Part shown: piece by piece, positions 24,724-35,771 of the stretch
How the letters are laid out: every line of letters begins with the position of its first letter
Position numbering within the stretch: the stretch's first letter is position 1
From: Burkholderiales bacterium
GTDB taxonomy: Bacteria; Pseudomonadota; Gammaproteobacteria; Burkholderiales; SG8-39
Length of the DNA: 43,717 nucleotides
NCBI GenBank assembly: GCA_020845995.1
Contig: JADLES010000151.1
Coordinates: 1-43,717, forward strand
Reading direction: 5' to 3'
Program-made: the position numbers and the translations under genes
Notes under the pieces: generated by a model
The model's input: the letters and a program-made list of their open reading frames with translations, nothing else
Told to the model about the DNA's origin: nothing
The model's database searches: none

Positions 24724-26633
24724 CAGTCGCTCTCCGCGTCGCTGTCGTCCTCGCCGGCGGGGCGCAGCATCGCCTCGGGCAGCTTGCCGAGCAGGAAGTA
24801 GTCGAGCACCGAGCGCGCGATCGGCGCCGCGGCGCGCGCGCCGAAGCCGCCATTCTCGACGATCACCATGAGCGCGATGCGGGGGTTGTCCACCGGCGCG
24901 AAGGCGATGAACAGCGAATGATCGCGATGGCGCTCGGCGACCTTCTTCTCATCGTACTTCTCCCCCTGCTTCAGGCCGATCACCTGCGCGGTGCCGGTCT
25001 TGCCGCCGCTCGCGTAGGCGGCGCCGGCGAAGGCGCGCGCGCCGGTTCCTTCCTTGTTGACGCCGGCCATTGCCTGCTTGACGAACTCCACATGCTCGGG
25101 CCTGAGCGCGACGCGCTGCTGCAGGACCGGCTCGAGGTGGCGCCGCTCGCCGGTGCGCAGATTGTCGATGTAGGAGACGAGCCGCGGCCGGTACATGTCG
25201 CCGTTGGCCGCCAGCGTGGCCAGGGCGAGCGCGAGCTGCACCGGCGTGTAGGCATTGTAGCCCTGGCCGATGCCGATGGAGATCGTCTCGCCCGCGTACC
25301 ATTTCTGCTGCTCGGGCCTGCGGAAGCGCTTCTGCTTCCACTCCGGCGAGGGCAGCACGCCGGTTGCCTCGCCCTCGAGGTCGATGCCGCTCTTCGCGCC
25401 CAGGCCGAGCCTGCCCATGAAGCCGGCGATGGCGTCGATGCCCATGTCGTTGGCGAGCTGGTAGTAGAAGGTGTCCGAGGAGACCACGATCGACTTGTAC
25501 AGGTCGACGGTGCCGTGGCCGCCGGGCTTGGAGTCGCGAAAGCGCCGCCCGCCGAACTCGAAATAGCCCGGATCGTGGATCGTGCTCTTGAAGCTGCGCT
25601 TGCCCAGCTCCAGCGCCGCCATCGCCATGAACGGCTTGAAGGTCGAGCCGGGCGGGTATACGCCCGCGATGGCGCGGTTGTTGAGCGGCCGGTCGGGCGA
25701 ATTGTTCAGCTCCGCCCAGCTCTGCGGGTCGATGCCGTCCACGAACAGGTTGGGGTCGAAGCCGGGCTTGGAGACCAGCGCCAGGACTCCTCCCGTGGAA
25801 GGCTCGATCGCCACCAGCGCGCCACGGCGCTCGCCGAAGGCGACCTCGGCTACCTCCTGCAGCCGGATGTCCAGCGTCAGCGTGACGTTGTTGCCAGCCT
25901 GCGCGGGCGTGCGCGCGAGCGTGCGTATGCCGCGGCCGCCGGCATCGATCTCGACCTGCTCCATGCCGGTGGTGCCGTGCAGTTCCTGCTGGTAGCTCGC
26001 CTCTACCCCCGCTTTGCCGATGAAGTCCGTGCCCCGGTAATTCGCGTCCACGTCCAGCTCGGCGAGCCGCTCCTGGTCCTTCTGGTTGATGCGGCCGATG
26101 TAGCCGATGACGTGCGAGGCGAGTTCGCCGTGCGGATACTGGCGAAACAGGCGCGCCTTGATCTCGACGCCCGGGAAGCGGTAGCGATTGGCGGCGAAAC
26201 GCGCGACCTCCTCGTCGGTGAGACGCGTGCGGATCGGCAGGCTCTCGGCATTGCGCACTTCCGCGTGGAGCTTGCGGAACCGGCCGCGGTCCTTGGGCTG
26301 GACTTCAATCACCTCACCAAGCTCGTGGATGGTGCGCTCGAGGTCTTTCACCTTCGCGGGAAAGATCTCCAGCGTGTAGGCGGAGTAGTTGCGCGCGAGC
26401 ACGACGCCGTTGCGGTCCAGGATCAGGCCGCGGTTAGGCGCGATGGGCACGATCGAGATGCGGTTGTCCTCCGCCTTGGAGGCGTAGGTATCGTGCTGCA
26501 GGACCTGCAAGTGGACGAAGCGCGCGAGCAGCAGCGCGAAGGCGAGCAGCACCGCGGCGCCGGCGAAGCCCACGCGCAACTGGAAGAAGTAGAGCTCCTT
26601 CTCGTGGTTCTTGAGCTCCGCGAGCTTCTTCAT
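24723..26633 (-). CDS. mrdA: Penicillin-binding protein 2 (elongation transpeptidase)
   Basis: Class B PBP that crosslinks peptidoglycan during elongation, working with RodA. 636 residues. One N-terminal membrane helix (residues ~22-42) is followed by the PBP dimerisation domain (from RGLILDRNGVVLARNYSAY) and the transpeptidase domain with the active-site STFK (Ser near 329), SSD in place of SxN (near 385) and KTGTAQ (near 544). The ATG at 26633 overlaps the mreD stop (ATGA); the frame upstream of this is open but lies within mreD. The C-terminal tail is acidic (GEDDSDAESD). Confidence 0.97.
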   Translation of the reverse strand: MKKLAELKNHEKELYFFQLRVGFAGAAVLLAFALLLARFVHLQVLQHDTYASKAEDNRISIVPIAPNRGLILDRNGVVLARNYSAYTLEIFPAKVKDLERTIHELGEVIEVQPKDRGRFRKLHAEVRNAESLPIRTRLTDEEVARFAANRYRFPGVEIKARLFRQYPHGELASHVIGYIGRINQKDQERLAELDVDANYRGTDFIGKAGVEASYQQELHGTTGMEQVEIDAGGRGIRTLARTPAQAGNNVTLTLDIRLQEVAEVAFGERRGALVAIEPSTGGVLALVSKPGFDPNLFVDGIDPQSWAELNNSPDRPLNNRAIAGVYPPGSTFKPFMAMAALELGKRSFKSTIHDPGYFEFGGRRFRDSKPGGHGTVDLYKSIVVSSDTFYYQLANDMGIDAIAGFMGRLGLGAKSGIDLEGEATGVLPSPEWKQKRFRRPEQQKWYAGETISIGIGQGYNAYTPVQLALALATLAANGDMYRPRLVSYIDNLRTGERRHLEPVLQQRVALRPEHVEFVKQAMAGVNKEGTGARAFAGAAYASGGKTGTAQVIGLKQGEKYDEKKVAERHRDHSLFIAFAPVDNPRIALMVIVENGGFGARAAAPIARSVLDYFLLGKLPEAMLRPAGEDDSDAESD

Positions 26634-27163
26634 ATGGCGCGCGTCTCGTCGATTTCCGCCGGACGCCGCTGCGGCATCAGCAGCACCGTGGTCAGCACCG
26701 GCCACAGCAGCGCGCCGAGCAGCGGTCCGGCGGCCAGCGTCCAGCCGGGAAACTCGGCGCCCGCGGCGAGGCGCACCAGCGCCGCGACCGCCTGCGCGAA
26801 GAGCAGCAGCGCGGCGACGTGCAGGGCCTGCCCCCAGAGCGGGAACCAAAGGATCCGCCGCGCCAGACTGATCGAGGCGAAGGCGAGCATCGAATAGGCG
26901 AGGGCATGCTGCCCGAGCAGCACGCCGTTGCCGACGTCGATCAGGAGGCCCAGCAGCCAGCCCGCGCCCAGGCCGACGAGCCTGGGCTGCTGCACGCACC
27001 AGAAGACCAGCACCAGGGCGACGAAATCGGGCGCGAGCAGCACGTTTTTCCACGGCAGGAAATTGGCGAGCAGGGCGAGCGCGAGCGAGACGAGGATGGT
27101 GCTCGCGCGCACCGGCAGCAGGATGCGCTGCGCGACCGGCGCGTCATTGAGCTGCATCGCCAT
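26630..27163 (-). CDS. mreD: Rod-shape determining protein MreD
   Basis: Small inner-membrane protein of the elongasome, 177 residues with about five helices; it partners MreC and affects PBP2 activation. Recognised by FLPWKNVLLAPDFVALVLVFWCVQQPRLVGLGAGWLLGLLIDV (as GWLLGLLIDVGNG...LGQHALAYSMLAF), typical of proteobacterial MreD, and by position. Overlaps the mreC end by 20 bases with the start at 27163; ATG at 27157 is an equally possible start. The final TGA overlaps the mrdA ATG. Confidence 0.93.
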   Translation of the reverse strand: MAMQLNDAPVAQRILLPVRASTILVSLALALLANFLPWKNVLLAPDFVALVLVFWCVQQPRLVGLGAGWLLGLLIDVGNGVLLGQHALAYSMLAFASISLARRILWFPLWGQALHVAALLLFAQAVAALVRLAAGAEFPGWTLAAGPLLGALLWPVLTTVLLMPQRRPAEIDETRAI

Positions 27164-28073
27164 CCCTCCTGCGCTGCTTGCGGACCTTGACGGGCCGCTT
27201 GTCGGCCGGCGCGCCGGCTTCCTCTGGGGGCTGCGCCTGGCGCGACTCGTTCTCGATCACGAGCACGTAGCGGCCGCGCTCCACGCCGGCGGCCGGCTGG
27301 CAGACGATGCGCGCGAACGCGTAGGCGGCGTCTCGCTCGATGCGGGCGACCGTCGCCACCGGGATGCCCGGCGGATAGGTGCCGTCGATCCCCGAGGTGA
27401 CCAGGCGATCGCCGTTCTGGATCTCGGCGTTCGAGGCCATGAAGCGCAGTTCCAGCATGCCGCTCGCTCCGGCACCGTAAGCCACCGCGCGCAGGCCGTT
27501 GCGCACGACCTGCACCGGGATCGCCTGATCCTTGTCCGTGAGCAGTGTCACCTCGGCGGCGAGCGCGTGCGCGCGAGTGACCTGCCCGATCACGCCGGAG
27601 GCGTCGACCACCGGAGAGCCGGCGCGAATGCCGTTGCGCGTGCCCTTGTCGATGACCACCTTCCTCGAGTAGGGGTCGCGGCCGTTGTAGAGGATCTCGG
27701 CGGGCGTCGACTTGACCGGCAGCCGCTCGGCGGCGCCGATCAGCCGGCGCAGCTGCCCGGCTTCCGCGTGCGCGGCCTCGTAGCGCTGCGCGGCCTGCGA
27801 AGTCTCGAGGAGCCTCGCGCGCAGCTCGGCGTTCTCTTCGCGCAGCTGTGCCTGGCTGGCGAAGTAGGCGGACAGGCGCTCGCCGAGGGCCGCGGGCAGG
27901 GTGGCAAGGGTCTGCAGCGGATAGACCGCGAGCGCGATGACGCCGCGCAGGCTTTCCGTGTATCGAAAGCGCGCGTCGAGGACCAGCAGCGCGAGCGACA
28001 GCGAGGCGAAGAACGCGAGCCGGACGAGCGGCGCGGGGCCGCGGTTGAAGAATGGAGGGGGGGTATGGTCCAT
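27144..28073 (-). CDS. mreC: Rod-shape determining protein MreC
   Basis: Bitopic periplasmic protein that links the MreB cytoskeleton to PBP2. 309 residues: a short cytoplasmic stretch, one membrane helix (LVRLAFFASLSLALLVLDARF), a coiled coil (residues ~70-110, FASQAQLREENAELRARLLE) and the double beta-barrel domain with PYSRKVVIDKGTRNGIRAGSPVVDASGVIGQV split across residues ~140-170. The C-terminal tail is basic and disordered (KRPVKVRKQRRRDGD). Located between mreB and mreD on the same strand. Confidence 0.96.
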   Translation of the reverse strand: MDHTPPPFFNRGPAPLVRLAFFASLSLALLVLDARFRYTESLRGVIALAVYPLQTLATLPAALGERLSAYFASQAQLREENAELRARLLETSQAAQRYEAAHAEAGQLRRLIGAAERLPVKSTPAEILYNGRDPYSRKVVIDKGTRNGIRAGSPVVDASGVIGQVTRAHALAAEVTLLTDKDQAIPVQVVRNGLRAVAYGAGASGMLELRFMASNAEIQNGDRLVTSGIDGTYPPGIPVATVARIERDAAYAFARIVCQPAAGVERGRYVLVIENESRQAQPPEEAGAPADKRPVKVRKQRRRDGDAAQ

Positions 28074-28111
28074 GCCGTCGGCTGCCCGCGGGGCCTACCC
28101 GCTCCCTCTAC

Positions 28112-29209
<1,098 letters not shown>

Positions 29210-29235
29210 TTAACTTTGCTCGCTAACCGCACGTC

Positions 29236-29266
29236 TTGAAACCCAAATCCGCCGGATGGCTATGAT
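29236..29266 (+). promoter_or_regulatory. Possible sigma-70 promoter of gatC
   Basis: TTGAAA (29236-29241) and TATGAT (29261-29266) are separated by 19 bases, slightly longer than the 17 optimum, in the mreB-gatC divergent gap. The expected leader to the gatC ATG is about 50 bases and has a pyrimidine-rich end with no Shine-Dalgarno. Confidence 0.4.
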
Positions 29267-29323
29267 ACTCTTACGCCGACCCCCGGCAAGCGCGACGCAG
29301 GTCGTCCAGCCCCTCTTTCCCAC

Positions 29324-29623
29324 ATGTCCCTGACCCCCGCGCAGCTCCAGCGCATCGCCGTGCTCGCCAGGATCGACGTGGCGCCTGACGAGATGCAGTC
29401 CGTGGCCGAGCGGCTGAACCGCGTCCTGGGCCTCATCGACCAGCTGCAATCCGTCGACACAGGCGGCATCGAGCCCATGGCCCACGCGCTCGACGCAACC
29501 CTGCCGGTCCGGCAGCGGCTGCGCGCGGACGAGGTGACCGAGGCCGACCGCCACGATGACTTCCAGCGGGGCGCGCCCGCGGTCGAGCAGGGGCTGTACC
29601 TGGTTCCGAAAGTGATTGAATAG
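29324..29623 (+). CDS. gatC: Asp/Glu-tRNA(Asn/Gln) amidotransferase subunit C
   Basis: Small scaffold subunit of GatCAB, which converts Glu-tRNA(Gln) and/or Asp-tRNA(Asn) to the correct amidated forms. 99 residues with the family pattern LTPAQLQRIAVLARIDVAPDE, NRVLGLIDQLQSVDTGGIEPMAHAL (in two helices), and LRADEVTEADRHDDFQRGAP, ending GLYLVPKVIE. ATG at 29324 without an obvious ribosome-binding site. gatA follows after 51 bases. Confidence 0.96.
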   Translation: MSLTPAQLQRIAVLARIDVAPDEMQSVAERLNRVLGLIDQLQSVDTGGIEPMAHALDATLPVRQRLRADEVTEADRHDDFQRGAPAVEQGLYLVPKVIE

Positions 29624-29674
29624 GAAAGGGGATCTCCGGCAAATGCCTCCGACCCCCTTCAGAACCCCCGGCCC

Positions 29675-31135
29675 GTGCTGAATTCCTCGCTCGCCGAACT
29701 CTCCGCCGCGCTCGCGGCGAAGCAGCTTTCCGCGGTCGAGCTGACGCGCCTTTTCCTGGACCGGATCCGGGGCATGAACGCCACGCTGAACGCCTTTATC
29801 ACGGTGGACGAGGAGCGCAGCCTCGCGCAGGCGCGTGTCGCCGACGAGCGACGGGGGCGCGGGGAGGCGGGCCCGCTGACCGGCATCCCGATCGCGCACA
29901 AGGATATCTTCTGCACCCGGGGACTGCGCACCACCTGCGGCTCGCGCATGCTCGCCGATTTCACCAGCCCCTACGACGCGCACGTGGTCGAGCGCTTCGC
30001 CGCGGCCGGCGCGGTGACGCTGGGCAAGACCAACATGGACGAATTCGCGATGGGCTCGTCAAACGAGACCTCGTACTTCGGCCCCGTGCGCAACCCCTGG
30101 AACCTGGGGCGCGTGCCCGGGGGCTCCTCGGGCGGATCCGCCGCGGCGGTGGCGGCGCGCATGGTTCCCGCTGCGACAGGAACCGATACGGGCGGCTCGA
30201 TCCGCCAGCCCGCGGCGCTGACCGGAGTGTCCGGGCTGAAACCCACCTACGGCGTGGTGTCGCGCTACGGCATGATCGCTTTCGCCTCTTCGCTCGACCA
30301 GGGCGGGCCGATCGGCAAGTGCGCGGCCGACCTCGCGCTGCTCATGAACGCGATGGCCGGCTTCGATGCGCGCGACTCGACCAGCCTGGAGCGGCCCGCC
30401 GAGGACTACACGCGCTGCCTGAACGAGCCGCTGCGGGGCCTGCGGGTCGGATTGCCGAAGGAATACCTGTCCGCCGGCGTCGACGAGGACGTGCTCGCGC
30501 GCGTGCGCGAGGCGGTGCGCTGGTTCGAGTCGCAGGGCGCATCGATGGCGGAGATCACGCTGCCCAACACCGCGCTCGCCGTGCCGGTGTATTACGTGCT
30601 CGCGCCGGCCGAGGCCTCCTCGAACCTGTCGCGCTTCGATGGCGTGCGCTATGGCCACCGCGCGCGCGACTACGCGAACCTGGGCGAGATGTACCGGCGC
30701 ACACGCGCCGAGGGCTTCGGCGCCGAGGTCAAGCAGCGCATTCTCATCGGCACCTACGTTCTCTCGCACGGCTACTACGATGCCTACTATCTCAAGGCGC
30801 AGAAGGTGCGGCGCCTGATCGCGAAGGACTTCGCCGAGGCATTCGCGCGCTGCGACCTGATTATGGGCCCGACCGCCCCTTCGACCGCGTTCCCGCTCGG
30901 CGCCAAGTCCGACGACCCGGTGCAGATGTACCTGAACGACATCTTCACGATCCCGGCGCCACTCGCCGGCTTGCCGGGGATGTCGATTCCCTGCGGTTTC
31001 GACCGCCAGGGTCTGCCCGTGGGCCTGCAGATCATGGGAAACTATTTTTCTGAGGCGAAGATGCTCGGCGCCGCGCATCGCTACCAGCAGGCAACCGACT
31101 GGCACCTGCGCCTGCCGCCGGAGGCGGCGCCATGA
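29675..31135 (+). CDS. gatA: Asp/Glu-tRNA(Asn/Gln) amidotransferase subunit A
   Basis: Glutaminase subunit of GatCAB, an amidase-signature enzyme. 486 residues. The Ser-cisSer-Lys triad is visible at the expected spacing: Lys76 in GIPIAHKD, Ser151 in VPGGSSGGS, and nucleophile Ser175 in [15 protein letters not shown] start at 29675 gives [19 protein letters not shown]. The stop overlaps the ATG of the next gene (ATGA at 31132). Presence of GatCAB implies indirect tRNA amidation in this organism. Confidence 0.98.
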   Translation: MLNSSLAELSAALAAKQLSAVELTRLFLDRIRGMNATLNAFITVDEERSLAQARVADERRGRGEAGPLTGIPIAHKDIFCTRGLRTTCGSRMLADFTSPYDAHVVERFAAAGAVTLGKTNMDEFAMGSSNETSYFGPVRNPWNLGRVPGGSSGGSAAAVAARMVPAATGTDTGGSIRQPAALTGVSGLKPTYGVVSRYGMIAFASSLDQGGPIGKCAADLALLMNAMAGFDARDSTSLERPAEDYTRCLNEPLRGLRVGLPKEYLSAGVDEDVLARVREAVRWFESQGASMAEITLPNTALAVPVYYVLAPAEASSNLSRFDGVRYGHRARDYANLGEMYRRTRAEGFGAEVKQRILIGTYVLSHGYYDAYYLKAQKVRRLIAKDFAEAFARCDLIMGPTAPSTAFPLGAKSDDPVQMYLNDIFTIPAPLAGLPGMSIPCGFDRQGLPVGLQIMGNYFSEAKMLGAAHRYQQATDWHLRLPPEAAP

Positions 31136-31860
31136 AATGGTTCGGCCTGCTGCTGGGGTTGTTTCCCGCGCTGGTCCTTCCCCAGGAAGCCAGTGAAACC
31201 CGGGAACTGATCGGCAGCCTGGGCGGCCGCCCGGCGCTGCTCAATCTCTACTCATCGGTGCTGCCGGACGGCTCCGCGCGCGTGACCGGCGACTATCTGC
31301 TGCTGCCGACGCAGCAGCAGCGCTTCCTGGAAGGCGAGCGCAGCAAGCAACTGGGGGTCACGGTGCTGCGGGAAGGGGCGACGCCGATACTGTATGGCCG
31401 GCCGGCGACGGGGACCCTGCAGGGAACCTGGTCGGGCGGCGTGTTCAAGGGCCTGCGCTACGGGCCGGAGGGGCAGGAGCGCGAGCGCTTCGAGTTTAGC
31501 GAAACCTTTCCATCGATGGAGGCCTACAGCGCCAGCGTGCGATGCGAGGTTGCCGACGCGCGCTACGCTTCAACGCTCGCGCTCGCGGTCGAGAACGGCA
31601 AGCTGAAAAGCGCCGATTGGCGCTCCCGGGTTTCTCCCGGCGGTCATCCATGCTCGGTCACGGGCCTGGAGCAGCGCCCGTTCGCGGGCGGGCTGCGCTT
31701 TGCCGCCGGGCGCTGCAGCGTCACGCTGCGCAGCCTGGGCGACTACGTGCGCGTGATGGCCGAGGACTGCGCGGCGATGTGCGGCTCGCAGGGGTATCTC
31801 GAGCCGATGCTCATCGACCGCAGGGGTCACTGCCAGCTCCTGCGCCCGCAGTCGCGCTAG
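31132..31860 (+). CDS. Exported protein of unknown function inside the gat operon
   Basis: 242 residues. N-terminal signal-like sequence ([20 protein letters not shown]), then a beta-rich domain with short Gly/Tyr motifs ([32 protein letters not shown]) and, in the last third, five or six cysteines ([37 protein letters not shown]) that could form disulphides. I do not recognise a family. It overlaps gatA by four bases and ends 16 bases before gatB, so it is translated from the same mRNA as GatCAB, though a secreted protein has no obvious role in tRNA amidation. Confidence 0.8.
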   Translation: MKWFGLLLGLFPALVLPQEASETRELIGSLGGRPALLNLYSSVLPDGSARVTGDYLLLPTQQQRFLEGERSKQLGVTVLREGATPILYGRPATGTLQGTWSGGVFKGLRYGPEGQERERFEFSETFPSMEAYSASVRCEVADARYASTLALAVENGKLKSADWRSRVSPGGHPCSVTGLEQRPFAGGLRFAAGRCSVTLRSLGDYVRVMAEDCAAMCGSQGYLEPMLIDRRGHCQLLRPQSR

Positions 31861-31876
31861 GTCCGGCGCCCGCTCC

Positions 31877-33319
31877 ATGGCTTGGGAAATCGTCGTCGGC
31901 ATCGAGACCCACGCGCAGCTGCTGACCAGGAGCAAGATTTTCTCCGGCGCCGCGACCGCGTTCGGCGCCGCGCCCAACACGCAGGCTTCGGCGGTGGACA
32001 TCGCGCTGCCCGGCGTGCTGCCGGTGCTCAACAGGGGCGCTGTCGAGCTGGCGATCCGCTTCGGGCTTGCCGTCGGCGGGCCGGAGGTGATCCGTCGCCG
32101 GTCCGTGTTCGCGCGCAAGAACTACTTCTACCCCGACCTGCCGAAGGGCTACCAGATCAGCCAGTTCGAATTGCCGATCGTGACGGGCGGTTCGATACAG
32201 ATTGAAACGGAATCGGGCAGTAAGACCGTTCGCCTCACGCGCGCCCACCTCGAAGAGGACGCGGGAAAATCCTTGCACGAGGACTTTCACGGCATGTCGG
32301 GGATCGACCTCAACCGCGCCGGCACGCCGCTGCTCGAAATCGTCACCGAGCCGGACCTGCGCGGGGCGAAGGAGGCGGTCGCCTATGCGCGCGCCCTGCA
32401 TTCGCTGGTGCGCTGGATCGGCATCTGCGACGGCAACATGCAGGAGGGGTCGTTTCGCTGCGACGCCAATGTCTCGGTTCGCCGCGCCGGTGACGCTGCT
32501 CTCGGCACCCGCTGCGAGATCAAGAACCTGAACTCCTTCCGCTTCATGGAGCAGGCGATCGAGTTCGAGGCGCGGCGCCAGATCGAGCTGATCGAAGACG
32601 GCAAGGCCGTGGAGCAGGAAACGCGGCTCTACGATCCCGGCAGAAACGAGACGCGCTCGATGCGCTTGAAGGAAGACGCGCAGGACTACCGCTATTTCCC
32701 CGATCCGGACCTGCTGCCGCTGGTGGTCTCCGAACAGGATATCGAGAGGATCAGGTCGGAGATGCCCGAGCTCCCTGGCGCCAGGTTCAGGCGCTTCACG
32801 GACCAGTTGGCGATCGCGCCGGCGACCGCGCGCGTTCTCGTCGGCGACAAGGTTTTGTCGGATTACTTCGAAGAGACGGCGCAGGGCGCGTCCCCGGAAG
32901 TCGTGCGCCAGGCGGCGAACTGGATCGCGGTCAGCACGAACGCGAGGTTGAACGACAGGAACATCGGCATCGCGGACGCCCCGGTCAGGCCGCGCCAGGT
33001 CCGGCAGCTGATCGAGCGAGTCGTCGACGGCACGATCTCCGGGAAGATCGCCAAGGAGATCGACGAGGTGATGTGGTCCGCCGGCGGCACGCCGGACGAA
33101 ATCATCGAGAAAAGGGGACTCAAGCAGATCTCCGACACCGGCGCGATCGAGAAGATCGTCGACGAGGTGCTGGTGGCGAACGCGAAGCAGGTGGCGGACT
33201 ACCGCTCCGGGAAGGAAAAGGCGTTCAACTCGCTGGTCGGCCAGGTGATGAAGGCGAGCAAGGGCAAGGCCAACCCGGCGCAGGTGAACGACATCCTGCG
33301 CCGCAGGCTGAAGGGCTAG
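31877..33319 (+). CDS. gatB: Asp/Glu-tRNA(Asn/Gln) amidotransferase subunit B
   Basis: Kinase/transamidase subunit that phosphorylates the misacylated aminoacyl-tRNA and amidates it with ammonia delivered from GatA. 480 residues. N-terminal [20 protein letters not shown], substrate-site motif [19 protein letters not shown], and [12 protein letters not shown], then [20 protein letters not shown]-like [17 protein letters not shown], and the C-terminal YqeY/tRNA-binding domain ending [21 protein letters not shown] are all visible. No Shine-Dalgarno precedes the ATG at 31877. Confidence 0.98.
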   Translation: MAWEIVVGIETHAQLLTRSKIFSGAATAFGAAPNTQASAVDIALPGVLPVLNRGAVELAIRFGLAVGGPEVIRRRSVFARKNYFYPDLPKGYQISQFELPIVTGGSIQIETESGSKTVRLTRAHLEEDAGKSLHEDFHGMSGIDLNRAGTPLLEIVTEPDLRGAKEAVAYARALHSLVRWIGICDGNMQEGSFRCDANVSVRRAGDAALGTRCEIKNLNSFRFMEQAIEFEARRQIELIEDGKAVEQETRLYDPGRNETRSMRLKEDAQDYRYFPDPDLLPLVVSEQDIERIRSEMPELPGARFRRFTDQLAIAPATARVLVGDKVLSDYFEETAQGASPEVVRQAANWIAVSTNARLNDRNIGIADAPVRPRQVRQLIERVVDGTISGKIAKEIDEVMWSAGGTPDEIIEKRGLKQISDTGAIEKIVDEVLVANAKQVADYRSGKEKAFNSLVGQVMKASKGKANPAQVNDILRRRLKG

Positions 33320-33320
33320 G

Positions 33321-33938
33321 CTACTTCGCGCCGCCCTTGGTCAACTCGTTGTAGCGCTTCTTGTCTTCGTCGAAGCGCGCGTTGATCTTGTCCACCTCCT
33401 TGCGCCTGGTCGCGAGCGAGTCTTCCTGCGTCTTGATGTCGAACTCCGTGTTCGTCAGGTCCTGCTCGACTTTGGTCGCCACCTTGCCCCCCTTGCTGCC
33501 GTCGGCCTCCTTCTTCAACTCGGCGTGGCGCGCCCTGAGCGCGGCGATGCGCCGCTCGATGTCCTTGACCGCGGCCTCGTTGTCCTTGAGAGCGCGCGCG
33601 CGGGCCTGGTCGATCTCCTTCTCGCTGGTGTAGGTGGCCAGCAGCGCCCGGTTGCGCCGACCCTCCTCCTTGGAGACCGACTCGCGCTTCTTGCGCTCCT
33701 CCTCCTCGTGCGCTTTTTTCTCGCGCTCCGCGGCGGAAGCCGCGGCGTCGAAGCGCTTTACGACCATGCCCTGCGAGTTCAGCTGCTCCACGGGCTGGCC
33801 GAGGCACTGTGGCGGCACTACCGAGCCGTAATATTTCTTGCCGTCCTTGCCCACGCAGCGATAGGAAACAGCCTGCGCGCCCGCCGCCAGCGGCACGAGC
33901 GCGAGCAGGGCGGCGAGGACTGCGGACTTCAGCTTCAT
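33321..33938 (-). CDS. Exported DUF4124-like coiled-coil protein
   Basis: 205 residues. A clear signal peptide (MKLKSAVLAALLALVPLAAGAQA) is followed by a short domain YRCVGKDGKKYYGSVVPPQC with two cysteines, a form of the DUF4124 domain that opens many small betaproteobacterial periplasmic proteins. The rest (residues ~65-200) is a highly charged Lys/Glu/Arg coiled coil. No enzymatic motif; a structural or envelope role is inference. Convergent with gatB (one base between stops) and divergent from pyrE across 81 bases. Confidence 0.82.
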   Translation of the reverse strand: MKLKSAVLAALLALVPLAAGAQAVSYRCVGKDGKKYYGSVVPPQCLGQPVEQLNSQGMVVKRFDAAASAAEREKKAHEEEERKKRESVSKEEGRRNRALLATYTSEKEIDQARARALKDNEAAVKDIERRIAALRARHAELKKEADGSKGGKVATKVEQDLTNTEFDIKTQEDSLATRRKEVDKINARFDEDKKRYNELTKGGAK

Positions 33939-34004
33939 GGTTGCCCCCGGGTGAATTCGGTTCATCCGGATTCTAACGCGCGCGGCCGGCGCGGGTTGAC
34001 CTGC

Positions 34005-34010
34005 TAGAAT
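34005..34010 (+). promoter_or_regulatory. -10 box (extended, TGCTAGAAT) of pyrE
   Basis: TAGAAT preceded by TGC makes an extended -10, which can act without a good -35. It ends 9 bases before the pyrE ATG, so the leader should be a few bases at most. Confidence 0.55.
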
Positions 34011-34019
34011 GCGCCCGCC

Positions 34020-34709
34020 ATGCACGCCGCGGACCGCGCTTTCGTCGCCGAAACCACCGCGAAGATGCTGCTGGAAGTCAAGGCGGTGCTGTTCTCCGAG
34101 GGCAAGCCGTTCATCTTTACCTCCGGCTGGGCGAGTCCGGTGTACATCGACTGCCGCAAGCTCATCTTCTACCCGCGCATCCGCAGCCGGCTTGTCGATT
34201 TCGCCGTCGCCACGCTCGCGCGCGACGCGGGCTTCGAGCAATTCGACGTGGTCGCGGGCGGCGAAACCGCGGGCATTCCGTATGCGGCCTGGATCGCCGA
34301 CCGCCTCGGCTTGCCGATGCAGTACATTCGCAAGAAGCCCAAGGGGTTCGGGCGCAACGCCCAGATCGAGGGCGACATCCGCGAGGGCGCGCGCACGCTG
34401 CTGGTGGAGGATCTCACCACCGACGGGCGCTCCAAGATCAACTTCTGCAAGGCGCTGCGCGAGGCGGGCGCGCGCGTCGAACACGTGTTCGTCAACTTCT
34501 ACTACGACATCTTTCCAGAGTCGAAGAAGGTGATGCAGGACCTCGGCGTGCGGCTGCACTACCTCGCAAGCTGGTGGGATGTGCTGGCGGTCGTGAAAGG
34601 CGGCAACTACCTGGCCGCCGCGCAGGTGGCGGAGGTCGAGCAGTTCCTCCATGGCCCGGCCGAATGGTCGGCGGCCCATGGCGGTGTTTCCAGCTTCCCC
34701 TCGTCTTGA
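34020..34709 (+). CDS. pyrE: Orotate phosphoribosyltransferase
   Basis: Transfers orotate to PRPP to make orotidine 5'-phosphate, in pyrimidine synthesis. 229 residues. The N-terminal [21 protein letters not shown], the mid-loop [15 protein letters not shown] (flexible catalytic loop) and the PRPP-binding motif [13 protein letters not shown] (near 122) are present. The variant resembles PyrE forms with a C-terminal extension ([11 protein letters not shown]...). Its TGA overlaps the TTG start of the exonuclease gene, so the two are coupled. Confidence 0.95.
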   Translation: MHAADRAFVAETTAKMLLEVKAVLFSEGKPFIFTSGWASPVYIDCRKLIFYPRIRSRLVDFAVATLARDAGFEQFDVVAGGETAGIPYAAWIADRLGLPMQYIRKKPKGFGRNAQIEGDIREGARTLLVEDLTTDGRSKINFCKALREAGARVEHVFVNFYYDIFPESKKVMQDLGVRLHYLASWWDVLAVVKGGNYLAAAQVAEVEQFLHGPAEWSAAHGGVSSFPSS

Positions 34710-35485
34710 AGGTCATCAGCCTCAACGTCAACGGCCTGCGCTCGGCGGCGGGCAAGGGCCTGTTCCGCTGGCTGGCGGCGCAGCAGGCCGACGTGGTCTG
34801 CCTGCAGGAGATCAAGGCGCAGGAAGCCGATCTCGACGGCCATGCGGTCGAGCTCGCGGGCTTCGAGCGCTTCCTGTATCCGGCGCAGAAGAAGGGATAT
34901 GCGGGGGTCGCGCTCTACAGCCGCGCGAAGCCAGGGCGCGTGATACGCGGCTTCGGCGTGCAGGAGTTCGACGCCGAGGGGCGCTACCTCGAGGCGCAGT
35001 ACGGCAAGCTCTCCGTGGTCTCGGTCTACCTGCCCTCGGGCTCGGCCGGCCCGCACCGGCAGGCATCGAAGTTCCGGTTCCTAAAGGCCTTTCTCCGTCA
35101 TCTGCAGGGAATCCGCGCCAGAGATTCGGAGACTATCCTCTGCGGCGACTGGAACATCGCGCACAAGGAGATCGACCTGCGCAATTGGCGCTCGAACCAG
35201 AAGAATTCGGGCTTCCTGCCCGCGGAGCGCGCCTGGCTGACGAGCTTGTTCGACGAGGTCGGCTTCGTCGACGTTTTCCGCCTCCTGAACCGCAAGCCGG
35301 ACCAGTACACCTGGTGGTCGAACCGCGGCCAGGCCCGGGCGAAGAACGTGGGCTGGCGTATCGACTACCAGATCGCCACGCCCGGCGTGGCGCGCTCGGC
35401 GAAGCGCGAGTCCATCTACCTGCGGCGGCGCTTCAGCGACCACGCGCCGCTGACCATCGAATACGGGCTCAGGTCACCACGTTGA
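34706..35485 (+). CDS. Exodeoxyribonuclease III / AP endonuclease
   Basis: Mg-dependent nuclease of the EEP fold that cuts at abasic sites and acts as a 3'-5' exonuclease in base-excision repair. 259 residues from a TTG at 34706, which gives the canonical N-terminus [13 protein letters not shown]. Catalytic residues are in SLNVNG (Asn), CLQEIKA (Glu near 34), [10 protein letters not shown] (Asp, Asn) and FSDHAPL (His). Family xth/exoA; which paralogue it is cannot be told from one copy. The 3' end overlaps the convergent gene by 17 bases. Confidence 0.94.
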   Translation: MKVISLNVNGLRSAAGKGLFRWLAAQQADVVCLQEIKAQEADLDGHAVELAGFERFLYPAQKKGYAGVALYSRAKPGRVIRGFGVQEFDAEGRYLEAQYGKLSVVSVYLPSGSAGPHRQASKFRFLKAFLRHLQGIRARDSETILCGDWNIAHKEIDLRNWRSNQKNSGFLPAERAWLTSLFDEVGFVDVFRLLNRKPDQYTWWSNRGQARAKNVGWRIDYQIATPGVARSAKRESIYLRRRFSDHAPLTIEYGLRSPR

Positions 35486-35771
35486 CGATGCGCCGGTTGC
35501 GCCGGCGGTCCAGCCACCAGGCGAGCACCGGCAGCACGGCGAAGCCGCCGGGCATGACCAGGATCACGAGGTAGGGGGAAAGCTTGGAGAGCCGACGCAA
35601 TTGCGCGCGGATCTCGGCGAGATCCTCGGGCGTCCACTTCTGCTTGTTGCGCCGCTTCATCAGCACCGGCATCAGGCCCTTCACCTGCACCAGCTCCGAG
35701 AGCAGGAACTTGCGCTCGCGCTCGGCGAGCTCGAAGGCCTGCCGCACGACGGCGGGAGCGCGCAGGAGCAT
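35469..35771 (-). CDS. Small LETM1-like membrane protein
   Basis: 100 residues. The N-terminal half is basic (AVVRQAFELAERERKFLLSELVQVKGLMPVL), and a Lys/Arg patch (MKRRNKQKWTPEDLAEIRAQLRRLSKLSP) leads into one hydrophobic segment (YLVILVMPGGFAVLPVLAWWL) and a basic end. The WTPEDLAEIRAQL...PGG...LLP-like pattern resembles a short piece of the mitochondrial LETM1 domain. Function is unknown. Its ATG overlaps the stop of the YqjK-like gene (TGATG), making it the last gene of the four-gene minus-strand set at 35469-36843. Confidence 0.75.
   Translation of the reverse strand: MLLRAPAVVRQAFELAERERKFLLSELVQVKGLMPVLMKRRNKQKWTPEDLAEIRAQLRRLSKLSPYLVILVMPGGFAVLPVLAWWLDRRRNRRIVNVVT

Noticed and set aside
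24918-26897. A 659-codon plus-strand open frame opposite mrdA
   Set aside because: Antisense to a protein with all transpeptidase motifs; composition is typical of a high-GC shadow frame.
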